A DNA stretch of 64,000 nucleotides, from NCBI RefSeq assembly GCF_038502225.1, contig NW_027196442.1, positions 7,501 through 71,500 on the forward strand. The letters are read 5' to 3'. The notes beneath the pieces were generated by a model. That model worked only from the letters and a program-made list of their open reading frames with translations. It was not told the origin of the DNA and did not search any database. Both the position numbers and the translations under genes were made by a program. How positions within the stretch are numbered: the stretch's first letter is position 1; each line of letters opens with the position of its first letter. Of the stretch, positions 22,321-32,622 are shown piece by piece. Source of the stretch: Cherax quadricarinatus. Lineage: Eukaryota; Arthropoda; Malacostraca; Decapoda; Parastacidae.

Positions 22321-22860
22321 TTGGAACCTACATGGGTGGGTTGGAACCTACATGGGAAGGTTGGAACCTACATGGGAGGGTTGGAACCTACATGGGAGGG
22401 TTGGACCCTACATGGGAGGGTTGGAACCTACATGGGAGGGTTGGACCCTACATGGGAGGGTTGGAAACTACATGGGAGGGTTGGACCCTACACGGGAGGG
22501 TTGGAACCTACATGGGAGGGTTGGAACCTACATGGGAGGGTTGAAACCTACATGGGAGGGTTGGAACCTACATGGGAGGGTTGGAACCTACATGGGAGGG
22601 TTGGAACCTACATGGGAGGGTTGGAACCTACATGGGAGGGGTTGGACCCTACATGGGAGGGTTGGACCCTACATTGGAGGGTTGGACCCTACATGGGAGG
22701 GTTGGAACCTACATGGGAGGGTTGGAACCTGCATGGGAGGGTTGGAACCTACATGGGAGGGTTGGAACCTACATGGGAGGGTTGGAACCTACATGGGAAG
22801 GTTGGAACCTACATGGGAGGGTTGGAACCTACATGGGAGGGTTGGAACCTGCGTAAGAAG
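22320..22860. repeat. 20-bp minisatellite, homogenised part
   Basis: About 27 nearly identical copies of TTGGAACCTACATGGGAGGG. This half has been homogenised more recently than the left half. Open frames across it (GLEPTWEGWNLHGRVGTYM repeats) are repeat artefacts. Confidence 0.95.
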
Positions 22861-23094
22861 GTCTTCCAGCAGGTCACAGAAAACAATATATCTTTCAATA
22901 AGGGAAAAGTTGCATCCTTCACTATAGGCAGTTTGAAGCCAAAAGAAAAGCCCCGGAGAATATATAAAAAAAAAAAGTCAGTCGAGCGAAAAGAAATATA
23001 AAAATTTTCAATTATAATAACACAATGGCATATTAAATTATTGAAGCTGTGTAATATTGACAAGTTGACGACTGAGAGATATTTGCAACATTTG

Positions 23095-23384
23095 TTGCCC
23101 CCGTGGCCTGGTGGGTAAAGCTCTCGCTTCACACGGCCAGGGTCTGGGTTCGATTCCTAGCGAGGGTAGCAACATTGGGCGTGTTTCTTTACACTGGTTG
23201 TCTATGTTCACCCATCAGGAAAATGGGTACCTGGGTGTTAGTCGACAGATGTGGGTCGCATTCGGGGACAAGGACATAATTTGCCCGAAATGCTCTGTAT
23301 AACAAAGGGCTTTCTATATAGTAGTATGTCAGTGATGTCAGCTAGGACTGTATACCTTGTACATGTACTTGTAGTAAATAAAGA

Positions 23385-23473
<89 letters not shown>

Positions 23474-23482
23474 TATATTATT
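23095..23482 (+). mobile_element. full-length tRNA-derived SINE with (TTA)n tail
   Basis: The 5' part is clearly tRNA-like: GTGGCCTGGTGGGTAAAGC (A box) and GGGTTCGATTCCTAG (B box), spaced as in tRNA genes, followed by a roughly 210-bp body. The 3' end TAGTAAATAAAGA runs into about 95 bp of (TTA)n, the tail type used by LINE machinery that primes on simple repeats. Complete but non-coding; it is not a functional tRNA gene because the acceptor arm does not close. Confidence 0.88.
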
Positions 23483-23529
23483 ATTACTTGGGTACCTTTA
23501 TTTCCTACACGATGTTCCTACACAATAAT

Positions 23530-24200
23530 CTTCTTCAAGTCATGTACAGATGAACACTCTTCCTGCTGTGGGTGACAGAGTCACAACGTCAGAACTACGT
23601 CTGGTGCTTCCAGTGTTATATTCATCTCTGTTCGGCCTGCTGTGCAAGCCAAAGCCTTCCCCAATAAAGATATTCAGTCGCTGCAAATATGTCTTATTTA
23701 TCACAATAATGTTTCATGCATGACTGCAAGGACAACGATGAATATCAAGAAACTTCAAAATAAGAGATGTAAAGCCAGTGATGATACACTTTAACGTAAC
23801 TCTTCATTAATAATCCCTTTGAAGGAAAATGAACTCGCAGTCCTAGAGAATTTTCGCTGGACGTAACGAATTACTCAGTTCTAAATTACCGGAAAATATT
23901 AACATAACTCACTTTGTATTTATGGATTTCTGGTGAGAGATGTAATAAACTTTAAATCAGAAAAATGTTGGAGGGATTGGTTCCAAATTTGTAAATTGAA
24001 ATTAATTAGCCCTTACGAAAGTGGGGGGGGGGGGGCTGCGGCATGGTAGATGGCACAGATTAACAACAGAGATTCAGTAAGGATGCTGTTAGATAACTGA
24101 TAATCATGCGGGATCCAAGACTTTTCAACACCCTCCTTTCGTTTATAAAGGGGACAAACCGACACGTTAATAAATGAGACATTTATCATCTCATTTATCA
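23530..24200. other. unique spacer
   Basis: No gene recognised; a G14 homopolymer lies at about 24022-24035. Confidence 0.4.
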
Positions 24201-24375
24201 AGCTTGACTATCTTCAAGAGAAAACTTGACAAGTTCCTCCAGACAGTTCTGACCAGAAAGGGTCATGGTGCCTACGTCAGACCTTTGTTGGCGAGCATCT
24301 TCAGCCTGATTAACTGACCAGGTGGTTTGGTCTGAGACCGACCCGAGGGAAAACTATCCTCAAAAGTCTAAAGGT
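24200..24375 (+). mobile_element. LINE 3'-terminal fragment
   Basis: Reads TIFKRKLDKFLQTV-like codons (CTTCAAGAGAAAACTTGACAAG...), then TGATTAACTGACCAGGTGGTTTG, the extreme C-terminus typical of arthropod Jockey/CR1-superfamily LINEs (FKxxLDxFL). Too short to place in a family. Confidence 0.5.
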
Positions 24376-24550
24376 AAACAAGAGGCAAATATTTCAGAAT
24401 ATAAACGTCATTTAAGGAGGTTCTGAATTTTTTTTAGTTTATCGTCTGATTTAATTTTTTTCATGTAAAGTGTCATTAATGTTCACATTTTTATATAATA
24501 TATCTCTTAATCTCTGGTTAAATAAAAAATAAACACTTTTCTTACATACG

Positions 24551-24640
24551 TTTATTTACATATATGTATCTAAAATACGAGTACAGAAATGCCTCAGATA
24601 TAAACAATGAACGCACTAAATTTGCCAAGACCTGCATGAC
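24551..24640 (-). promoter_or_regulatory. CP2 3'-UTR block and poly(A) signal
   Basis: Minus strand GTCATGCAGGTCTTGGCAAA (24621-24640), then TGTAAATAAA with AATAAA at 24551-24556. TGTAAATA also fits the Pumilio-site consensus. Confidence 0.7.
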
Positions 24641-24707
24641 AGCTTAACACAAAATACAAGAAACGGAAGACAAAACAATTAGCAAATGTGCGTTTTGATC
24701 TTCGGGA

Positions 24708-25620
24708 CTAGGGGTAGTAGCCTCCGCCCTGGCCAGATCCACCTCCACCTCCGCCGCCGAACTGGGCCTGGCCTTCATAGGTAACGACTGGGTGGTAGCC
24801 GGAGTCGTCAGCGGTGTACTCCACCTGCTGGAGACGAGTGTCTGGCAGCCTCACGTAGTACCTGAGGGAGGGACGAGAAATACACATCAGATATGAAACT
24901 GTACAAATACCAGAATATGAGACATGTTTGTGAAATGACTAATGTTACTGTGGGAGTTAAGCTAGTGGAGTCCACTATCTTGAACAAATAAGGCAGGAAA
25001 AGTGTTGATGAAGAATGTCTCACATGGTTATTACTCGTATAAAGGCTCAGTGATTGTTGACTCACCTTCCCTGTACTATACCGTTGTTGGCTTCTTCCCC
25101 GTGGCCGAAGGAGTTACCAGAGGCTGCGTCGTCGACATCCCACTGAAAGTTGTAATTTGCAGGTGCGGAGGCGTACTGGCCACCAGACCCTCCGGACCCC
25201 CCGGACCCTCCGGACCCGCTATACCCGCCGGACCCTCCGGATCCGCCCGACCCACCGGATCCGCCGGATCCAATGGGTCCTGGGGCCCCGTAGCCCTGGG
25301 GAGCCGCCCGTGCCGCTGCCACAGCCACACATAATAGAAGAGCCACGGTCTGAGGGGTGACAAGCAACAATGAGAGTACTAAGAAACACATTCTTAAGTT
25401 GCCCTTCAAGACATCTTAAAAATTCCTGAACACACTCAGACAATCACACATCTCAGACGTGAGAGATTCTGCAGCATACCAGAACCAGCATTGTGCATTA
25501 TTTTCTTTACATAATTTAGTTTCATAAATAAATACTTCATGTAATCCTATATATACATCTGAATAAAAAAATACTGAACTATGCAATATGTTAAACATGC
25601 TTGGAGTGAGGTACCTTCAT
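24708..25620 (-). CDS. CP2: RR-domain cuticle protein with long Gly-Ser linker
   Basis: Secreted chitin-binding cuticle protein, 147 aa, three exons on the minus strand: 25615-25620 (Met-Lys), 25066-25349 and 24708-24861. Splice sites are canonical (ATGAAG|GTACCT; CCTCAG|ACCGTG; GGAAG|GTGAGT; CCTCAG|GTACTAC). Signal peptide MKTVALLLCVAVAAARAAPQ. Residues about 26-60 are a GGS/GSG repeat linker with one Tyr, about 23 residues longer than in CP3-CP8. The RR domain follows: YNFQWDVDDAASGNSFGH, NNGIVQGRYYVRLPDTRL and VEYTADDSGYHPVVTYEG, ending in a Gly-rich GSGQGGGYYP tail. The Gly-Ser linker and Tyr-containing tail recall pro-resilin-like proteins, suggesting an elastic role in flexible cuticle; this is inference. 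Confidence 0.92.
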
Positions 25621-25689
25621 GGTTGTGAGGTGACTGGAGAAGTCAGCTGGAGGTGTCAGCTTGGGGGTAACTGCTACTCCAAGCACCGC

Positions 25690-25745
25690 ACTCACCTATA
25701 TATCCCCAGAAATTGTGACGCCATGACACGCTTAAAGTACCTTCA
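25690..25745 (-). promoter_or_regulatory. CP2 promoter: TATA box and CRE-like element
   Basis: Minus strand GGATATATAG (25696-25705), about 77 bp before the ATG, with GTGTCATGGCGTCAC (25715-25729) immediately upstream. A further GTGACGTAAAAACC half site is at 25747-25760 on the plus strand. Confidence 0.65.
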
Positions 25746-25759
25746 GGTGACGTAAAAAC

Positions 25760-26560
25760 CACCTTAAGAGCGTCGAGCCTCGCTGCCTCTACAACCCATT
25801 ATTATATAAGTGAGAGTCTGGGGAAGATACGAGACACTTTCAGATGTTCACCATGCAAACACGCAGATGTTAATCAGTGAGAAGAGTGAATGAAAACAAT
25901 TCCTAAGACAAACATGTTCGGTTTCTAACGCTAAACTTTACAGTTACGGTTTTTAAGGTGCAAAGGGTAAACAGACATTACTATGAACCACCGTAAGCGG
26001 AGGCACAGCAGCGGAGCGCACACATTGTCAGTGATCGTTATATCACAATACCCACAGTACCTGCGATACAACAGGCTTAAGTCCAGCGCATATGACTGGG
26101 CCTCCATGATGGTACCCAGAATTCGCATAAGACGAAAAAATACAGGATTACAGATAACCTCAGTGATTTGTTTGAAACCGTGTTATTACGATTTCGTGAG
26201 TCGGGTCTTCTGCTATCTTCCTTCCTCACGTACACTGCAGATCAAGAAGTGTACAAAACACAAGAAACCTCTGACAATTAGTACACAAAATACAAGAATA
26301 TAAAAGCATCATTCTTAGTGGAAAATCACGTACCCTGACAGATACCAGAATACCAAGCTATACAGAATCTAACACATCGTCCCAATAATCAAACACTCAT
26401 ATATCAATAGTTTTTTTCAGCTTTCTGGTAGGTTTTTAGTCTCCAGGATTAATTTCAGACCTGTGTTAGTGGTGCTGCTAAGCGTGAGACACGAGAATGT
26501 CATCACCAGTTGTTTAGATGGGATGGAAAAAACAAAAGACTGGTAAGCCAGTTGTTGTTT
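25760..26560. other. unique spacer, no gene recognised
   Basis: AT-rich DNA. Open frames of 65-106 codons here have no recognisable domain and no paired exons. Confidence 0.4.
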
Positions 26561-26692
26561 AATTACCTCCAGGTGGTGAGTTCTGAGTGTTTTGGATGAC
26601 TGTTGGAATCTGATTCCTGGTCACAGACCGGGACGCGGGGGCGTTGACCCCCGGAACTCTCTCCAGGTAAGAGTTTAGTGCTTCCTCCTGAA

Positions 26693-26694
<2 letters not shown>
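26560..26694 (-). mobile_element. short interspersed repeat
   Basis: Block with GGTCACAGACCGGGACGCGG and GGGCGTTGACCCCCGGAACT, GC-rich against AT-rich flanks and ending at an (AAT)n run. It looks like a tRNA-like or 5S-like SINE head, but the pol III boxes are not clear. Confidence 0.4.

Positions 26695-26787
<93 letters not shown>
26695..26787. repeat. (AAT)n microsatellite
   Basis: About 31 pure units, directly before an RTE LINE 3' end. Confidence 0.97.
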
Positions 26788-26789
<2 letters not shown>

Positions 26790-26960
26790 TACAGTTTCTG
26801 CACTCTGAAGGAGGCGAGTTAATATTGCAGTTTTATAATTGTGGTGTAAGTGCGCCTCTGGCAAGACAGTGATGGAGTGAATGATGATGAAAGTTTTTCT
26901 TTTTCGGGTCACCTTACCTTGGTGGGAGACGGCCGATGTGTTAATAAAAAATAATAATAA
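26788..26960 (+). mobile_element. 5'-truncated RTE-type LINE, 3'-UTR only
   Basis: Matches the 3' UTR of the LINE at 54.7-58.3 kb (58155-58310): TGCACTCTGAAGGAGG, GGCAAGACAGTGATGGAGTG, AAAGTTTTTCTTTTTCGGG and the ending CCTTGGTGGGAGACGGCC, followed by an A/T-rich tail. A typical dead-on-arrival insertion. Confidence 0.85.
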
Positions 26961-27252
26961 TTATTACTATTATTATATTATTATTATTACTCTTATTATA
27001 ACGTATAATCACTAAGTCATCTGACAACGACTTCCTCAGCAAGAAAAATTTTTCCTCCTGTTTTCCTGGGGAACAAAATACTACCACTAATAGTTTGCTT
27101 AACAATTTTTCATCTTCAGTTAGTACCCAGGGCGAGATTTATCCTGGCTCTGCCATGTATCCATTTCTCTTCGAGAGTTTTTAACACCTCTTTTGTTACC
27201 ACTAATTGCCTGTGATAATCTATTTGGGTATAATGGGGACTAACTTATGAGT

Positions 27253-27513
27253 CAGGAGTCCCCAGCCTTTTAGTATGAAAAGGCCAATTTGAAAAGCCAA
27301 ATTTACAGGAGGGCCGCGTTGAGGTTTAGGAATAAAATGGCTCTGAATATTTCGTATGTGTTGACACTGTGCAGTGTGGAAGCTACATAAAAGTGAATTA
27401 ATAATTTCAGGTGAGGGCCGCATCCATTTCCAAGAAGGGCCACATTCGGCCCAAGGTCCACATGCGGCCCGAAGGCCACATGCGGCCCGAGGGTTGCAGG
27501 TTGGGGACCCCTG
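27253..27513. mobile_element. hAT-type non-autonomous DNA transposon (261 bp)
   Basis: Terminal inverted repeats CAGGAGTCCCCAGCC (27253-27267) and GGTTGGGGACCCCTG (27499-27513) match the hAT/Charlie-type end CAGGGGTCCCCAACC. The interior has repeated GGCCACATGCGGCCCGA motifs near the right end. The expected 8-bp target duplication is not preserved (TTATGAGT versus GTTTGTAA), so it is an old copy. No transposase. Confidence 0.75.
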
Positions 27514-28486
<973 letters not shown>

Positions 28487-28489
28487 CTT

Positions 28490-28685
28490 TTTTTTTCAAC
28501 AAACCTGCCGCATCCCACCGAGGCAGGGTGGCCCAAAAAGAAAAACGAAAGTTTCTCTTTTCAAATTTAGTAATTTATACGGGAGAAGGGGTTACTAGCC
28601 CCTTGCTCCCGGCATTTTAGTCGCCTCTTACAACACGCATGGCTTACGGAGGAAGAATTCTGTTCCATTTCCCCATGAAATGTGG
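28490..28685 (-). mobile_element. non-autonomous element made of RTE LINE 5' and 3' ends
   Basis: Read on the minus strand: CCGTAAGCCATGCGTGTTGT, GCGACTAAAATGCCGGGAGC and GGCTAGTAACCCCTTCTCC match the LINE 5' UTR (55010-55110). After AAAAGAGAAACTTTCG it switches to TTTTTCTTTTTGGGCCACCC, TGCCTCGGTGGGATGCGGC, which is the LINE 3' tail (58258-58305). The whole coding region is missing. Such a short element could use the parent LINE's proteins in trans. Confidence 0.75.
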
Positions 28686-28737
28686 ACGGTGTGGGGCTTT
28701 GCACCAGTGCTTCGTGCAATATGTGCAGAGTGCTTCT

Positions 28738-29607
28738 TCGTGTAGTGTGCTCTTTCGTGTAGTGCGCTCCGTTTAGCGTGTTCCTTCGTGTAGTGCGCTC
28801 CGTTTAGCATGTTCCTTCGTGTAGTGCGCTCCGTGTAGCGTGTTCCTTCGTGTAGTGCGCTCCGTGTAGCGTGTTACATCGTGTAGTGCGCTCCGTGTAG
28901 CGTGTTCCTTCGTGTAGTGCGCTCCGTTTAGCGTGTTCCTTCGTGTAGTGCGCTCCGTGTAGCGTGTTACATCGTGTAGTGAGCTCCGTGTAGCGTGTTC
29001 CTTCATGTAGTGCGCTCCGCGTAGCGTGTTCCTTCGTGTAGTGCGCTCCGCGTAGCGTGTTCCTTCGTGTAGTGCGCTCCGTGTAGCGTGTTCCTTCGTG
29101 TAGTGCGCTCCGTGTAGCGTGTTCCTTGGTGTAGTGCGCTCCGTGTAGTGTGTTCCTTCGTGTAGTGCGCTCCGTTTAGCGTGTTCCTTCGTGTAGTGCG
29201 CTCCGTGTAGCGTGTTACATCGTGTAGTGCGCTCCGTGTAGCGTGTTCCTTCATGTAGTGCGCTCCGCGTAGCGTGTTCCTTCGTGTAGTGCGCTCCGCG
29301 TAGCGTGTTCCTTCGTGTAGTGCGCTCCGTGTAGCGTGTTCCTTCGTGTAGTGCGCTCCGTGTAGCGTGTTCCTTCGTGTAGTGCGCTCCGTGTAGCGTG
29401 TTCCTTCGTGTAGTGCGCTCCGTGTAGCGTGTTCCTTCGTGTAGTGCGCTCCGTGTAGCGTGTTCCTTCGTGTAGTGCGCTCCGTGTAGCGTGTTCCTTC
29501 GTGTAGTGCGCTCCGCGTAGCGTGTTCCTTCGTGTAGTGCGCTCCGTGTAGCGTGTTCCTTCGTGTAGAGCGCTCCGTGTAGCGTGTTCCTTCGTGTAGT
29601 GCGCTCC
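28738..29607. repeat. 31-bp minisatellite, about 28 units
   Basis: Unit CGTGTAGTGCGCTCCGTGTA plus GCGTGTTCCTT. Variants are CCGTTTAG, CCGCGTAG and TTACATCGTG. Three units make 93 bp, giving 31-residue open repeats on the minus strand; not genes. Each unit is itself two related halves (CGTGTAGTGCGCTC and CGTGTAGCGTGTTC). Confidence 0.96.
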
Positions 29608-29929
29608 TCTTACTCTTCTGAGACTACCTGAGTGTGAGGGGAAGTGAAGTCTAAACACTGATTCCATGTTATAAACTTCATGCCAGTCTATTTCTCTTCG
29701 CTTTTTTTTTTTTTAATATTCACGTGGGCCATTTGACTGCATAATTTCTAGCAGTGCATTGATATGCCGTCCCTTGATGAATTGCTTCAGCCGTTGTTTT
29801 AAGACCTTTTACTCGTTGTAACTACTTCTTATTTTTGTTTTATAACTATTACCTTATCTATATTAATGCTTTGTAAGTTTGCTTAAAAGGCTCGTTTTTT
29901 TTCTTTTACTCTCCAAGAATATATAATTT

Positions 29930-29931
29930 AC

Positions 29932-29968
<37 letters not shown>
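29930..29968. repeat. (CT)n microsatellite
   Basis: Short pure CT run. Confidence 0.95.
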
Positions 29969-29972
<4 letters not shown>

Positions 29973-29977
29973 GACTT

Positions 29978-30170
29978 CGTGATCTCATTTGTGAACACGA
30001 AGTGGCATCTTCTGTCGAGCTCACTGAATACTTCCCTGTCTTTTTTTTTTGTGGGCGTTTCTTGTTTTTTTTTCGCTCTGCTTTGGCTGCCTTTTTTCGG
30101 TGAGCACTCCTCGTTTTTTCATTCTTCTTTGGCTGCCCTTATTTTGGTGAGCATTCCTCGTTTATTGTGG
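29978..30170. repeat. duplicated segment, left copy
   Basis: TTTGTGAACACGAAGTGGCA through TTTTGGTGAGCATTCCTCG is repeated at 30878-31080 in the same orientation with scattered indels in T runs. A direct duplication flanking the 36-bp minisatellite. Confidence 0.85.
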
Positions 30171-30215
30171 TTTGTCCAGCGCTGCATTCCTTGCCTGAAT
30201 CCATGTTTACGTCAG

Positions 30216-30585
30216 ATGAAGAATGTGGAACTTTCTGTATGTATACGTTAGGTGAGGAAAATGGAACTTTCTGTATATTTACTTCAGATGAGGAATATGG
30301 AACTTTCTATATGTTTACGTTAGATGAGGAATATGGAACTTTCTGTATGTTTACTTCAGATGAGGAATATGGAACTTTCTGTATGTTTACTTCAGATGAG
30401 GAATATGGAACTTTCTATATGTTTACGTAAGATGAAGAATGTGGAACTTTCTGTATGTTTACGTTAGATGAGGAATATGGAACTTTCTGTATGTTTACGT
30501 TAGATGAGGAATATGGAACTTTCTGTATGTTTACGTAAGATGAAGAATGTGGAACTTTCTGTATATTTACGTCTGATAAATAATG
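30216..30585. repeat. 36-bp minisatellite, about 10 units
   Basis: Unit GATGAGGAATATGGAACTTT plus CTGTATGTTTACGTTA. Period 36 keeps a 12-residue repeat (DEEYGTFCMFTS) open; no gene. Confidence 0.95.
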
Positions 30586-30877
30586 TGTAACTTTCTCTAC
30601 TTTCAACACGTTCTTTCTTACACGTTCTAATAATTTACATGTCATACTCAGTGGATCTGGCGTCAGTAATTTATTACCTTTTTGCCTCTCAGCTTTTTAA
30701 ACTATTTGTAACACTTTTCTTTCCGACATAAACAGTTCATTTAAGATCTGCTAGAGTGACTTTGACAGCATTTCAACTTTTTATTGTAGTGTTCTTCTTG
30801 CTATTTCGAAGGATCAGATTCCTACAGGAGTGTCTTCAGTCCTTCGTGAGTTATGTCAGTCATGGCAGGTAGTTCTG

Positions 30878-31080
30878 GTTTATTTGTGAACATGAAGTGG
30901 CATCTTCTGTCGAGCTCACTGAATACTTCCGTCTTTTTATTTTTTTGTGGGTGTTTCTTGTTTTTTTTTCGCTCTGCTTTGGCTGCCTTTTTTTGGTGAG
31001 CACTCTTCGTTTTTTCATTCTTCTCTGGCTCCCCTTTTTTGGTGAGCATTCCTCTTTTTTTTCATGTTTCTTTGGCTGCC
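30878..31080. repeat. duplicated segment, right copy
   Basis: Second copy of the 29978-30170 block (TTTGTGAACATGAAGTGGCA to GTGAGCATTCCTC). Confidence 0.85.
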
Positions 31081-31089
31081 TTTTACCAA

Positions 31090-31640
31090 AAAAATAAAAT
31101 TTTGTTTTTCTTCGACTCTTCTAACTACCATATTCTCCAGCGCTGAGGTCGATCTTTCCTTCTTCCACGCTCTTTTGTTTCTTGTTTCGCCCTCCATATA
31201 TTTTTGCTCGAAGAATGGGTTCTTCTAGTTTCTCTCATGCAAGAGGAATAATAACTAAGCCGATGAATGGTAACAGACAGACACTTGTAACAAAGCACCT
31301 TTTAATTATACAATGTGCCTTGTCAAATTTCTGAACCTCTGGTAAAAAAACCATCGGAATTTCCATGAGGGTTTGTGTCCTTAACTCGGAGTTCCACCTT
31401 ATTCGTATATATAAAAAAAACAGAGAAACTCATTCTTCATAGTAATATTTCATATACATCAGACCCTTGGATTCTTTATCTTCTCCTTTTTTATACTTCT
31501 CACTTTCGCCTGGTTGACGAACATCGACACCAGGTGCGCTATATATGTATTCACCTGGCATGCATCTCACTGGAGAAGAAAATAAAGTTTAACTTGGCCA
31601 GTTTGTTATCTCCTTATAATCTCATTGGTTCTTTAACGTT
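31090..31640. other. unique spacer
   Basis: No recognisable gene. 31500-31600 may be the C-terminal edge of the antisense LINE that follows. Confidence 0.35.
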
Positions 31641-31659
31641 TTGCATTAGGAAGCATTTG

Positions 31660-32230
31660 GAAGTTGTGTATTATGTGAGGTCTGTAGGCTTTGTTCCCCG
31701 AATCTATTCTCCATGTCCGGTCTTCTGGGTCCTTCCCCCAACCTTAGAAACCCTGCATTTGTTGGGGTTCAATTCAAGAAAATCTCCTATGTGACTGATC
31801 CTTCAATATATCCAGATTCAAGTGCAGCCTTTCCCCGCCCTCATCTGTTTGTATTCTCATCATAAGTTTTACAGTATCACTGAACAGGAATACATCTAAC
31901 TCAACCCCATCCGGTATGTCATTCACATAAACAAGAAACAGTACCGGTCCTAATATTGATCCTTGCAGAAATCCAGCTTGTTATTCCTACATCTCTTCCC
32001 AGACGCTCTGTCTTTGTTGTCCTTTTTATTCCTGGCTGCACCTCAAGTTTTTGACACAAGTCTGTTGTAGGGTACAGTATCAAAGGCCTTCTGTCTTACT
32101 TCCCTCGCTTTGCCAAATAATTCCAACAAATTAGTAAGACTAGATTTAGCCCCTCTGAACCCGTGCTGGCTGTTGTTTATGCTACCAATTTTAGGAGAGG
32201 AGGTTGTGCTCTGGTATTAAGGGTAGCGAG
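31660..32230 (-). mobile_element. antisense LINE RT-domain fragment (Jockey/CR1-like)
   Basis: Translated on the minus strand around 31880-31985 it gives GFLQGSILGPVLFLVYVNDI followed by a degenerate LDVFLFSDTVKL, the RT box B and a mutated FADD box. Further on, frames show a VKTWGAARNKKDNKD-like remnant with stops and frameshifts. A dead 5'- and 3'-truncated LINE. Confidence 0.7.
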
Positions 32231-32473
32231 AAAAGCGTCTTCGATTGGCGGTAATGAGGTTATGTATCATCACCTGGATTGGTAATGAGGTCGTGTGGAT
32301 TGTCAACTGGATTGGCAATGAGGTCGCGTGGACTGTCAACTGGACTGCCTTGTGGTGGAATACGTCTTTCGAAACCCTCGATACTCAGTAATTAATTATT
32401 CAGTTTTATTTTCAGAATAATAGGAAAATTTTTTACGAGGATAAATACTTTTTTTTCTATTTATTAACATTCA

Positions 32474-32524
32474 TTTATTTACATATAAACTCAGCACAAA
32501 GTATATCGCCAAATCCTGCTTGAT
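32474..32524 (-). promoter_or_regulatory. CP3 3'-UTR block and poly(A) signal
   Basis: Minus strand ATCAAGCAGGATTTGGCGAT (32505-32524), then TGTAAATAAATG with AATAAA at 32474-32479. Confidence 0.7.
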
Positions 32525-32622
32525 TTTTTTTAGTAAAAATCACATGAATTCAATCAGAATTTGCAAGAATTTCATTCATACGAAAGGCAGCAATCTAGAT
32601 AATCCCTCTCCACTTCTGCGGA

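Noticed and set aside
23095..23175. Functional tRNA gene
   Set aside because: A and B boxes are good, but the acceptor stem does not pair and the unit continues into a SINE body with a (TTA)n tail.
28628..29667. HYTKEHATRSALHEGTR repeat proteins on the minus strand
   Set aside because: Pure product of the 31-bp repeat; interrupted every few hundred bases by stops.
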